This document shows positions 7,517 through 15,343 of a stretch of DNA of 22,489 nt, in pieces (positions within the stretch are counted from its first letter, which is position 1; the number at the start of each line of letters is the position of its first letter). Under the pieces are notes generated by a model. The model worked only from the letters and a program-made list of their open reading frames with translations, was not told the origin of the DNA and searched no databases. A program made the translations under genes and the position numbers. Where the stretch lies: contig JANXQX010000125.1 of the NCBI GenBank assembly GCA_025353305.1, forward strand, positions 1-22,489, given 5' to 3'. The stretch is from Holophagaceae bacterium (lineage in GTDB: Bacteria; Acidobacteriota; Holophagae; Holophagales; Holophagaceae).

Positions 7517-9625
7517 CTAATGCCTTGATGTCTGCATCCTTTCCCATTCCTCCCTCAAAGTCCGCTGCTCCCCTTTTCTGCCCAACTTGGTGTAGCAGTG
7601 CTCCAGGCCGGACACAAACACCGACCCCAACTCTTCCAGCAGTGCTTTCCGGCGAGGGTCTGCTGGTTTCAAATTCCGAAGTTCAATCCAGGCGGGTTCG
7701 AACCATCCCCGCATCTGTTTCCAGGCATGCCGCCGTTGAAATTCCTCGGCCAACTGCAAATGGATCTGCGCCGGCAGGCAGAGCTGGAGACTCAATCCGG
7801 CCCTCCAACTGGGGAGCTGTTCTGCGAGGGAAATAGGCCCTGGGTGGCTGGGGATGAAGCTGGTCCAGAAGGCCAAGGCCACCCATCGCGGAGCATCCAA
7901 GGGCCAGTGGCGCAGGCGATCTTCCACGTCGGGGGTGGCATGCTGGCTCTGAATGAACCAGAGATTCTCATCCAGGTCCCAGTCCTGCAAATCGGCGCCC
8001 CGGCTTTCCTTCGACAGGTCCAGCGCCAGAAACGTTTCCAGGGCACGGACGGGCATCCGTTCGAGCATGAGGTCGATCCGTTGATTCCTTGGCCCAGATG
8101 CTTCGGGCTCCTTGGAAGCCCGCTCCCAGGCGGCGTAAAGCCTGCCTCGACGATTGGCGCGGAGGGTGTCGGCCAGGGTTTCAGGCACCGGGAAGTCTGG
8201 CCCGCTCAGGATGATCTCGTCCCCTAGTAAAAGCGCGATGGAGGTTTCGAGGTTGGGCGAGAGTTCAAGAAATCGCTCCGATGTAAGCCAAGGCAGCAGA
8301 ACCAGGCGTGTATCAAAGGCCTCCCGAAGGCGGGCCTGGTCGTCTTTGCCGCGCACTTTCAGGCGCCATGGCGGCGTGGGTTTAGGCATGCTGGGAGGGG
8401 CCAGGGCCGGTCGTCCCACCAGCTCGGCGATCTTTTTCAGGAACTCGATGTCCCCAGGTGGAATATTCGCCTTGGCCAGAAGCAGCTCGGCCATCTCGTG
8501 GTAGTTGTTTCCGGCCATGTCGCGCAAGGTATTCAAGGCCGGGAGCAGCGTGGCCCAGCCATCGAGCCAGCTCTCCGCCTGAAGGCCGTAAGCTTTCAGG
8601 GTAGCCTCGCGGACGATGTGCTTGTCCCATTTCGCTGAGGTCAGGAAAAGGGGATCTTCAGGGCGGGACCAGGCTGCCATCAGTCGCCGGATTTCGATCC
8701 ACCGGTTTTGAATACGGAACAGCTCCGCGCTCGCATGGATGAGGGGAAGGGGTGGCCAGACCTGGCCTGGGAGGGGTTCGATCTCTTCAATGTCGGCTAC
8801 CATCCGGTCCGCTGGATCGGGCGCTAGATTCGAGAGAAGGAAGGCAAGGTTTCCTTGTAGGCGATCATTGGCTGGGTCGCTGCGAAGGGCCTCCAATACC
8901 TGACTGCTCATTTCTTCGATGCGGGAAGCAGAGGCGCTCTTCTTCAAGAGGCGGCCAAAGCGCCCACCCGCTTCAGCACCACCCAAATCCAATTGTGAGG
9001 GCCAATCGGGTACTACCAGCAATTTTTTCAAAGCCTGATCCGACTCCGTTCGTTCATTGATGAACATGCGGGATTGCCTTGAGGCATTGGCTTCGGGATT
9101 CCTGAAGAGATCCGGCGCAGCCCAGGCGAGAGCCCACTCCGCCAGGGCCAGCCGAGCTTCGCCATGCTTGGGCTCGACACGGAGCACCGCTTCCAGCGTG
9201 TCCCAGGGGAGCGCGCCGAGGTCCTTCCGGAGGATGCTTTCGACCATCGCAGAATCAGGAAGCCCCGCCCCCGATGTCTGGATTTTGGAGGCGGAATCCA
9301 GGAGCGCCCAACGGATTGTTTTAGGGTCAAGTTCAGGTCCGGAATCAGTCAGGAAGCGCTGCCATTGCTCCTTCTGGAGCAATCGGACCTCAAGTCCGGA
9401 AAGCACCAGCCGGGCGAATCCGGGATCGGATTCACTGAAGTTGGGCCATTTCCCAGCTGCACCCGACAGCATCAGGCGCCATGGAGTTGCCCCTACGGGC
9501 GTGAGGTTGAACAGCGACAAACCATGGCCCAGTGTTGTTTGGGCATGCAGGGAAAACGATGCAGTACCCAAGGCAACAAGCAGAATCTGGAAAGAACGAC
9601 GGAAGATCGCATAGGAATGTTTCAA
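7517..9625 (-). CDS. secreted protein of unknown function, helical
   Basis: I do not recognise this protein. The frame extends to 9718 without an ATG. A TTG at 9625 is the best start: GAGGG stands about 9 nt upstream, and a clear signal peptide (KHSYAIFRRSF, a hydrophobic run, then SLHA) follows at once. That gives about 702 residues. The mature part is rich in Leu, Ala, Trp and Glu and looks mostly helical. Segments such as VLRVEPKHGEARLALAEWA and EALRSDPANDRLQGNLAFL resemble TPR-like helix pairs, as does the basic C-terminal part near 640-700. No catalytic motif is visible. It lies 157 nt downstream of the M14 peptidase gene on the same strand. It could be an exported scaffold protein. Confidence 0.75.
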   Translation of the reverse strand: MKHSYAIFRRSFQILLVALGTASFSLHAQTTLGHGLSLFNLTPVGATPWRLMLSGAAGKWPNFSESDPGFARLVLSGLEVRLLQKEQWQRFLTDSGPELDPKTIRWALLDSASKIQTSGAGLPDSAMVESILRKDLGALPWDTLEAVLRVEPKHGEARLALAEWALAWAAPDLFRNPEANASRQSRMFINERTESDQALKKLLVVPDWPSQLDLGGAEAGGRFGRLLKKSASASRIEEMSSQVLEALRSDPANDRLQGNLAFLLSNLAPDPADRMVADIEEIEPLPGQVWPPLPLIHASAELFRIQNRWIEIRRLMAAWSRPEDPLFLTSAKWDKHIVREATLKAYGLQAESWLDGWATLLPALNTLRDMAGNNYHEMAELLLAKANIPPGDIEFLKKIAELVGRPALAPPSMPKPTPPWRLKVRGKDDQARLREAFDTRLVLLPWLTSERFLELSPNLETSIALLLGDEIILSGPDFPVPETLADTLRANRRGRLYAAWERASKEPEASGPRNQRIDLMLERMPVRALETFLALDLSKESRGADLQDWDLDENLWFIQSQHATPDVEDRLRHWPLDAPRWVALAFWTSFIPSHPGPISLAEQLPSWRAGLSLQLCLPAQIHLQLAEEFQRRHAWKQMRGWFEPAWIELRNLKPADPRRKALLEELGSVFVSGLEHCYTKLGRKGEQRTLREEWERMQTSRH

Positions 9626-9782
9626 TGGGGACCACCCTCGAACCAAGCCGTGAATGTGGCTGCACAGTGGTGTTATGACCGTTTGCTCAGGTTGGTTCCA
9701 CGTTGAGGCAGCATCCAATGCATTCGTAGATGATCATCAATTCAGGTCGCAGGGGCCTTCAGAAAAAATAACCAGGCCTTGC

Positions 9783-12461
9783 TCAATCCTCGTGGCTGGC
9801 GCGGTAGGCGCCGAAGAAGATCGCATTCAGGAAGGCCCGGGTGGTGAAGGCGCTCATGCCGCGGAACACCGGATCGCCTGCGAACAGGATCACAGCGCCC
9901 GCGCCGCGATGTTCCCGAAGGGCGTAGGACGTAAGCCGCAATCGCGGCTCCAGGGCCTTGGGCAGCAGTCCGGAGACTTTCAGCGGTTCGCCTTCGGAAA
10001 GGTTTTTCGAGTCCTTCGCATCTTTCTTCGGATTGCCAGGATAGTAGATGGGGTTCTCCCCGCCGGGGCTCAATTCCAGGATGCTGTCGCTGGTGTCCAG
10101 CACGGCGGCGTCGGCGGTGTGCAGGCCCCAGGCCAGGGGATGGCTCAGGTCCACTTTCACGTGGAGCAGGGCGCCAGGAATGGTCTCCTGCAGATCGCGC
10201 TGCTCGCGGCCGGACCAGGGCTGGATCAGGTCCGCCGCATCGGGCTTCGGCGGCTCGCGCTTGGCATCTTTCTCTTTCAGTCGGGCTTCTTCGGCATCCT
10301 TGGCAAGGAACTGGAACCCTGCATCCGCGAGCCCCGCACGGCTGGCGTAGACAGCGCCGCCCTGCAGGCCGAGCAGCACACCGCCATCATTGGTCCAGGC
10401 CTTGAGCTTGGCCGCTCCGCCTTCGCCCAGGACCCGCTGCCAGCCTTTGCCGGCGGAATTGTCATCCACCAGGATGATATGGGTATAACGGTGGAGCCGG
10501 GCGTCGCCAATCCGATCGGCGCGCACCTGGGCGAACGCGATGCCCGTCTCGCGAAGGGTGTGCATCACCGCGCCCAGGGCCGTCGGATCCACCGGGCGAT
10601 CCACCAGGACGGCCACCTTTGGAGCGGTCAGGGCATATACGCGATCCGAACCCAGGTCCGGCCCAGAATCGGAAAGGGCGGTGTCGGCGGCCAGAACGGG
10701 ATGATGGTTTCGCGCCGCGAGCTCCCTGATCCGGGCCAACAATTTGGCGCCATCGTTCAGGCGCAACGGGAACACCACAGCACCGGGTTCGAAACGCTGA
10801 TTCACCATCCCGAACGGTTCGGTGGCCACGGTGCCCCGGAATCCTTCGCCGAGCAGGGTCGCCAGCGTGTGTTCCCGGCCTTCAAAGCCCGCCGGCAGGA
10901 TATAGGCGGAACGGGCTTCCGGAATGGCGACATTGCTGGGTTCCGGGACTGGTTCGACGCCTACTTTGGGTCGTGTTTTTGCATACCAGGCGGGCACATT
11001 GAAGCTCAAGGGAAGACTCCAGCCCGTGACGTCGTAACTGGGCTTGGGACCCATTTTCGCTTCCTTCTGGAGCAGCGCCTCGGCCAGCGCGCCGAGCGGT
11101 TGATCCAGCGGGACCAGGTAACTCCCGGGCTTGACCGTGGCCGGCAGAACACCAACGCCGATGGGGTCGAGATTCGCGGTGCCCAGCCCTTCGGTGAGTC
11201 GCTGCGCTTCTATGCCGTTGCGGCGCAACAGCTCCACCAGGGCTCTGGAACGGCCCGGATCCGGGCCTTCGGCGATGAAGAAGGCGCCCGCACGCTCCCC
11301 GAGGTTCAACCGCTCCCGGCGGACTTTCTGAAAATCCATGAGCAGAGCCTCGTGGTTCTCAGCGGCGGTCTGCACGGTGGCGAGGCTCGCGGTGAAGTGG
11401 CGCTGGACCCGCTTTTCCAGGGTCAGGGTTTCGCCATCCCGGCGGCGGTAGGCCAGGCCAACCTGGCCCGCCATTTCAAACGTCATGCCCACGGCGCCGT
11501 GCAGGCTGGGCCAGCTGTCGCCGTAGCTGGGATAGAAGAGATCGAAAATGTCCTTGCTGAAAAAATTGAATTCATTGGCGTCGAAGGCCCTTGCCACGCC
11601 CTTGCCGAAGGTCTGCTGCCAATGGCCTGAGATGGGTGTGGGAATGGCGTCATGGATCGGCTGCATGGTCGGTGGAAAGTAGTAGCTGCTTTCCGCCGAC
11701 ATCTCATGGTGGTCCGCCAATACCTGGGGATTCCATTGCAGATAGGCCGCCGCCTTGGCACGGCTCTCGCCTTGGGTCTGCCAGGCCCAGTCGCGGTTGA
11801 GATCGAACAGCCGGTGGTTGAAGCGCCCGCCTGGCCAGCGGCTGGTGTTTTGCGCATCCTGGGGATCCGAGGGATTGATGCCCTGGAGGACCTCCGATAC
11901 CGACTGGATGGCCCGTTCCCGTCCATCGGGATTCTGGGTGAGATCCATCAGCAGCACCACGCGATCCAGCTGCTTCAATACATCGGCATCGAGAGCGGCG
12001 GCATAGTGGTAGGCCACCGCGAGCGCTGCTTCGCTGCCGCTGGGCTCGGCGCCATGGATGCTGTAGCCCAGCCACACGAAAACAGGGTTGTCGTGGACGA
12101 TGCGCTCGGCTTCCTGGCTGGAACAGCTCCGGGGGTCGGCGAGCTTGGCATTGTTGGCTTTCAGTTGGTCCAGTTTCGCGATATTTGCGGGGCTGCCGAT
12201 GACCAGGAAAGGCTGGGGGCGGCCCTCTTCGGTGATGTTCAGGGTAAGCAGCTTCACGCGGTCCGGCGCCGCTGCGGCGAGCACGCTGGCGTAGGCCACC
12301 AGCTCCACATGGTGGGTATAGGCCTTCCCGGAGTTGGGGAGCGGGATATCGGCGCGATAGCTCTTGGACGGGAACCACGCGGGACGCGGCGCTGGAGTGG
12401 GCGCCGACACCTGCGCAGCCAGGGGTAGGGCGATGAGAACAGAAAGGGCGATTGCCTTCAT
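9783..12461 (-). CDS. secreted M14 family zinc carboxypeptidase with GATase-like C-terminal region
   Basis: The ATG at 12461 is chosen over an earlier one at 12494 because AAGGAA lies 6 nt upstream and a signal peptide (MKAIALSVLIALPLAAQ) follows. The 892-aa product carries M14 zinc-peptidase motifs: ligands His136 and Glu139 in GYSIHGAEPSG, a third ligand at His251 or His252 in LADHHEMS, substrate-binding NPDGRE near 177-182, and probable catalytic Glu329 in GMTFEMAG. Residues beyond about 600 resemble a class I amidotransferase or ThuA-like fold (HIILVDDNSAGKGW, GGVLLGLQGGAVYAS), a combination known in large secreted M14 proteins. It likely cleaves peptides outside the cytoplasm. Substrate is unknown. 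It lies 29 nt downstream of murC on the same strand, so co-transcription is possible. Confidence 0.9.
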   Translation of the reverse strand: MKAIALSVLIALPLAAQVSAPTPAPRPAWFPSKSYRADIPLPNSGKAYTHHVELVAYASVLAAAAPDRVKLLTLNITEEGRPQPFLVIGSPANIAKLDQLKANNAKLADPRSCSSQEAERIVHDNPVFVWLGYSIHGAEPSGSEAALAVAYHYAAALDADVLKQLDRVVLLMDLTQNPDGRERAIQSVSEVLQGINPSDPQDAQNTSRWPGGRFNHRLFDLNRDWAWQTQGESRAKAAAYLQWNPQVLADHHEMSAESSYYFPPTMQPIHDAIPTPISGHWQQTFGKGVARAFDANEFNFFSKDIFDLFYPSYGDSWPSLHGAVGMTFEMAGQVGLAYRRRDGETLTLEKRVQRHFTASLATVQTAAENHEALLMDFQKVRRERLNLGERAGAFFIAEGPDPGRSRALVELLRRNGIEAQRLTEGLGTANLDPIGVGVLPATVKPGSYLVPLDQPLGALAEALLQKEAKMGPKPSYDVTGWSLPLSFNVPAWYAKTRPKVGVEPVPEPSNVAIPEARSAYILPAGFEGREHTLATLLGEGFRGTVATEPFGMVNQRFEPGAVVFPLRLNDGAKLLARIRELAARNHHPVLAADTALSDSGPDLGSDRVYALTAPKVAVLVDRPVDPTALGAVMHTLRETGIAFAQVRADRIGDARLHRYTHIILVDDNSAGKGWQRVLGEGGAAKLKAWTNDGGVLLGLQGGAVYASRAGLADAGFQFLAKDAEEARLKEKDAKREPPKPDAADLIQPWSGREQRDLQETIPGALLHVKVDLSHPLAWGLHTADAAVLDTSDSILELSPGGENPIYYPGNPKKDAKDSKNLSEGEPLKVSGLLPKALEPRLRLTSYALREHRGAGAVILFAGDPVFRGMSAFTTRAFLNAIFFGAYRASHED

Positions 12462-12490
12462 GAATGATTCCTTAATCAGCGTTTGAACAA

Positions 12491-13873
12491 TCAAAGGGCG
12501 AGGTAGGCAGGACCCACGTTGGTGATGGTTCCGGCACCGAAGGTGATGAGCAGGTCACCTTCCTTGGTGAGGCTTTTCAGAAATTCCGGCAGGTCTTCCA
12601 CCTTGGGGATGGAGTGGACCTCCCGCTGGCCATGGGCCCGCAGGCCCTTCACGACACTTGCTCCCGAAAGACCCGGGATGGGGGGCTCGTTGGCGGCGTA
12701 GATATCGGTGATGACCACGACATCCGCCTCGAAAAAAGCGCGGGAGAATTCCTCGAGCAGGGCCTTGGTCCGCGTGTAGCGGTGAGGCTGGAAGGCGGCG
12801 ATGATGCGGCGTTCCGGGAAGCCTTTCCGCGCGGCCTTCAAGGTGGCGGCGATCTCGGTGGGATGATGGCCGTAGTCATCCACCACCAGGACGCCGTCCT
12901 TTTCCCCCTTCCTTGTGAAGCGCCGTTCGGCGCCATCGAAGGTCGCCAGGCTGGTCCGGATCTGGTCCCTGGCCACGCCGAGTTCCAGCGCCACGCCGAT
13001 GGCGGCGAGGGCGTCCAGCACCATGTGGTGGCCTGGCACATTGATGGAAAAATCGCCGAGGGCTTCGCCGAAGGCCGTCACGGAAAATGTACTGACGAAA
13101 CCATCCTGATGGATGTCGTGGGCCCTGATATCCACTTGCGCATTCGTGCCGTAGGTCCTCACCTGGCGCTTGAGCAGGGGCCGCACGCGGGCCACGTTAG
13201 GATCGTCCATGCAGGCGAAAACGGAGCCGTAGAAGGGCACCTTGTTGGCGAATTCCACGAAGGCAGCGCGGATTTCCTCGATGTCCTTGTAATGATCCAG
13301 GTGCTCACGATCAATATTCGTGATGACCGCCAGGGTGGGATTCAGGATGAGGAAACTGCCGTCGCTTTCGTCGGCTTCCGCCACCAGATAGTCGCCCTTG
13401 CCGAGCTTTGCATTGGAACCCAGGATTCCGAGCTTGCCGCCGATGACGATGGTGGGGTCCAATCCCGCCTGGCTCAGGATCTGGGCGATCATGCTGGTGG
13501 TGGTGGTCTTCCCGTGGGATCCGCCCACGGCGATCCCCCGCTTCAACCTCATGAGCTCAGCGAGCATCTCACCTCTTGGGATCACCGGGATCTTGGCGGC
13601 CTGGGCGGCCAGGACTTCAGGGTTATCCTCCCGGACGGCGCTGGAAATCACCACAACCTGCGCACCTTCGATGTGTTTTGCCTCATGACCAAGGTTCACT
13701 TCTATCCCGAGGGAACGAAGACGCTCGGTGACGGCACTCTCTTTCAGATCCGTCCCCGAGACCCGGAAACCCAGGTTCACCAGCACTTCGGCTATGCCCG
13801 ACATGCCGATGCCACCAATGCCCACGAAATGAATATGTTGAATGGTGCCAAACAAGTGGAGTGTTCCTTTCAT
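12491..13873 (-). CDS. murC: UDP-N-acetylmuramate--L-alanine ligase
   Basis: MurC adds L-alanine to UDP-MurNAc using ATP, the first amino acid step of the peptidoglycan stem, in the cytoplasm. The 460-aa length is normal. HIHFVGIGGIGMSGIAEVL (13-31) is the Rossmann UDP-binding motif, GGSHGKTTTTSM (117-128) the P-loop with Lys122, AEADESDGSF (165-174) the metal and substrate site, NIDREHLDHY the ligase core, and DDYGHHPTEI the C-terminal signature. No ribosome site is seen before the ATG at 13873. The TTG seven codons in (13855) has AAAGGA upstream and could be the true start. No other division or cell-wall genes adjoin it, so it lies outside a dcw cluster. Its start is divergent from the secreted protein at 13994. 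Confidence 0.97.
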   Translation of the reverse strand: MKGTLHLFGTIQHIHFVGIGGIGMSGIAEVLVNLGFRVSGTDLKESAVTERLRSLGIEVNLGHEAKHIEGAQVVVISSAVREDNPEVLAAQAAKIPVIPRGEMLAELMRLKRGIAVGGSHGKTTTTSMIAQILSQAGLDPTIVIGGKLGILGSNAKLGKGDYLVAEADESDGSFLILNPTLAVITNIDREHLDHYKDIEEIRAAFVEFANKVPFYGSVFACMDDPNVARVRPLLKRQVRTYGTNAQVDIRAHDIHQDGFVSTFSVTAFGEALGDFSINVPGHHMVLDALAAIGVALELGVARDQIRTSLATFDGAERRFTRKGEKDGVLVVDDYGHHPTEIAATLKAARKGFPERRIIAAFQPHRYTRTKALLEEFSRAFFEADVVVITDIYAANEPPIPGLSGASVVKGLRAHGQREVHSIPKVEDLPEFLKSLTKEGDLLITFGAGTITNVGPAYLAL

Positions 13874-13993
13874 CTAAATATTCAACGCAGGAGAAGATCT
13901 AGCATAACCTTCACGGCCGACCCACACTTAGAACGAAGTGGCACGGCTTTGGATTATGCCTTCCCGAACCCCAACCACCTTCAGGAGGTACCC
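13874..13993. other. divergent intergenic region between murC and the secreted 293-aa protein
   Basis: These 120 bases should hold the promoters of both genes. A minus-strand TATGCT near 13905 and a plus-strand GGATTA near 13950 are possible -10 boxes, but neither has a convincing -35 partner. A strong ribosome site (AGGAGGT, 13983-13989) serves the plus-strand gene. Confidence 0.35.
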
Positions 13994-14875
13994 ATGAACG
14001 GACCCAGAATCGTAGCTGCCATCACAGCCACCGGTTTCCTGGCCCTCGGGCTCTTTGGCCAGGACCGCGGCAGGCAGCAGCCCGCTGAGCGTCAACCCTC
14101 ACCGGCTCATTTTGTCCCACCGTCTGACCGGGATGTCATTGGCCAGGATCAGAGAGGCTCGGGCGGCGGCCGTCCGAGCGGGGGCGGGCCGGGTTCCGGC
14201 GGGTCACCAGTGGCCTCGTCCCTGGATCACAGAATTTCGCCGAACACCCTGCCGGTCCATGGCGTGCTGATCAGCGGCGTGCCTGCTCGGGTGCATGGCC
14301 GGGAGCAGTATTGGCAACCTTGCCAATTCATGCCCAACGCCTTCTTCTGGGGGCATCGCGACATCCTGGCGGAAATCCAGTTCATGTCCCGGCAGGGCTT
14401 CGTACCTTGCAGCCGCGTGGCGGACGACGCACTGGAAGTCAGCGACTACGCCGATTTCCCTGAAGGTTGGAAAGGGTACTCGTTCGTGGTGCCCGCCAAA
14501 GGCACCCTGCACGTCAGCCTCAACCACCCCAACCGGGGCTGGTTCCGCCTGGTCATGATGAACAAGTGGGGCAATTTGCAGGAGGGGATGCTGCAAAACA
14601 TGATTCCCACGGGCAACCCCGAAGTCACCTTCAAGAATCCCAAGAACGAAGCCCAGGTAGTCTACGTCGTCGCCGATGATCCGGGCTGGATGTCCTCCAA
14701 GGCCTACCCCTTCCAGCTCATCGTGGAACGCTCCTGGGAGCCCGCCACCGTGGACCTCAATGAGGTCAAAGTGGCCCAGGGCGTATGGGGCAACCACCAG
14801 GAGATGAGCGCCCAATTCCGCCGCCCCACCTGGGTGGGATTCGGCTCTTCCACGCAGGGCAGGGGCTGGTGGTGA
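13994..14875 (+). CDS. secreted protein of unknown function
   Basis: I do not recognise this protein. The ATG at 13994 follows an excellent ribosome site AGGAGGT at 4 nt; a longer in-frame extension upstream is antisense to murC and is ignored. The 293-aa product has a signal peptide (MNGPRIVAAITATGFLALGLFG), then a Gln/Pro/Arg-rich and Gly/Ser-rich linker to about residue 75. A compact domain follows, rich in Trp, Phe and Asn: HGREQYWQPCQFMPNAFFWGHRDI, GWKGYSFVVPAKGTLHVSL, NRGWFRLVMMNKWGNLQ and QVVYVVADDPGWMSSKAYPFQL. The beta-strand style suggests an extracellular domain. Two Cys residues near 113 and 137 might pair. A strong terminator closes the gene, so it is probably a single-gene transcript. 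Confidence 0.82.
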   Translation: MNGPRIVAAITATGFLALGLFGQDRGRQQPAERQPSPAHFVPPSDRDVIGQDQRGSGGGRPSGGGPGSGGSPVASSLDHRISPNTLPVHGVLISGVPARVHGREQYWQPCQFMPNAFFWGHRDILAEIQFMSRQGFVPCSRVADDALEVSDYADFPEGWKGYSFVVPAKGTLHVSLNHPNRGWFRLVMMNKWGNLQEGMLQNMIPTGNPEVTFKNPKNEAQVVYVVADDPGWMSSKAYPFQLIVERSWEPATVDLNEVKVAQGVWGNHQEMSAQFRRPTWVGFGSSTQGRGWW

Positions 14876-14909
14876 TCAATTCCCGTTAAGTCGTCCCGAT
14901 CAGCAAATG

Positions 14910-14935
14910 CGGCCCCGTTTGGGGCCGTTTTTTTT
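14910..14935 (+). terminator. intrinsic terminator
   Basis: A perfect 7-bp GC stem CGGCCCC/GGGGCCG closes a GTTT loop and is followed by eight T residues. It lies 34 nt after the stop of the secreted 293-aa protein and insulates it from the downstream cluster. Confidence 0.95.
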
Positions 14936-15058
14936 CGGACCCTTTTCTATGATCAATGGCGCGGGGATGCCATTCATCGCAATTTATCGGTTTGTTTTTC
15001 ACAAGGATCGGGTCTACGTCGCACCGTTAAGCGGAATCAATCGACCGTTAGGCCTTGG

Positions 15059-15087
15059 TTGACTCTGCTCGGTAATTTTTCTGCTAC
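15059..15087 (+). promoter_or_regulatory. possible promoter of the TIG/Ig-repeat protein cluster
   Basis: TTGACT at 15059-15064 is a good -35 box. At 17 bp follows TGCTAC (15082-15087), a weak -10 match. Two direct repeats lie directly upstream. Support is modest. Confidence 0.25.
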
Positions 15088-15154
15088 GGTTGCGAAAGGC
15101 TGACCCCTGTGGAACCCAATAGGAGCCCTCCCCTGCGCCACCCGATTAAAAAAT

Positions 15155-15231
15155 GAGCTAGGGCAGACGATCGCCCGATCGAAGGCAAGACCTTTAGGAG
15201 CAATCGTGGAAGACCGCCGTGTGCCTAGCCC
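15155..15231 (+). ncRNA. possible structured leader RNA (unassigned)
   Basis: By eye this stretch can fold as a closing helix GAGCTAGGGCA (15155-15165) with TGCCTAGCCC (15222-15231), one bulge and one mismatch. Inside are hairpins CGATC-GCCC-GATCG (15168-15181), AAGG-CAAGA-CCTT (15182-15194) and GTGG-AAGA-CCGC (near 15206-15217). It lacks the T-loop of a tRNA and does not match the c-di-GMP, ZTP, glycine or THF riboswitch patterns I recall. It may be an unknown leader element or chance pairing. Confidence 0.2.
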
Positions 15232-15343
15232 AGCCCTTGCGAAAACAACCCCTGGAAAAGTGAGCGCCATGTTGAACCGACTGAAACGAATTGCCGATTC
15301 CTCCCAGTACGCCTCGGCTGGTGTTCAAGAAGGGCGGTGCGAA

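Larger units (their letters stand above)
14936..15343. other. long intergenic leader before the TIG/Ig-repeat protein
   Basis: About 408 bases lie between the terminator and the chosen ATG. They hold near-identical direct repeats ACCGTTAAGC (15023) and ACCGTTAGGC (15044), a possible promoter, two copies of a TTGCGAAA...ACCCCTG element (15090 and 15237) and a possible folded RNA (15155-15231). The last part is an open extension of the downstream frame that reads poorly as protein and is probably not translated. Confidence 0.5.

Noticed and set aside
9719..9782. GGCCT...AGGCC pair with a T-run after the M14 gene
   Set aside because: The loop is about 15 nt and the T-run sits inside it, so it is not a proper terminator.
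9654..11630. 658-codon open frame on the plus strand
   Set aside because: It lies antisense to the M14 peptidase, which has real catalytic motifs. Its protein is Gly/Gln/Arg-rich without motifs, as expected from a GC-rich shadow.
12614..13993. Upstream part of a 753-codon plus-strand frame
   Set aside because: It is antisense to murC. Only the part from 13994 has a ribosome site, a signal peptide and a terminator.
15155..15231. tRNA-like cloverleaf impression on either strand
   Set aside because: It has no T-loop GTTCRA pattern, no proper anticodon stem and the arm lengths are wrong for tRNA.
15206..15343. 46-codon upstream extension of the TIG/Ig protein from a GTG
   Set aside because: It would put the signal peptide in the interior and crosses the possible folded RNA. 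The ATG at 15344 has a better ribosome site and signal peptide.
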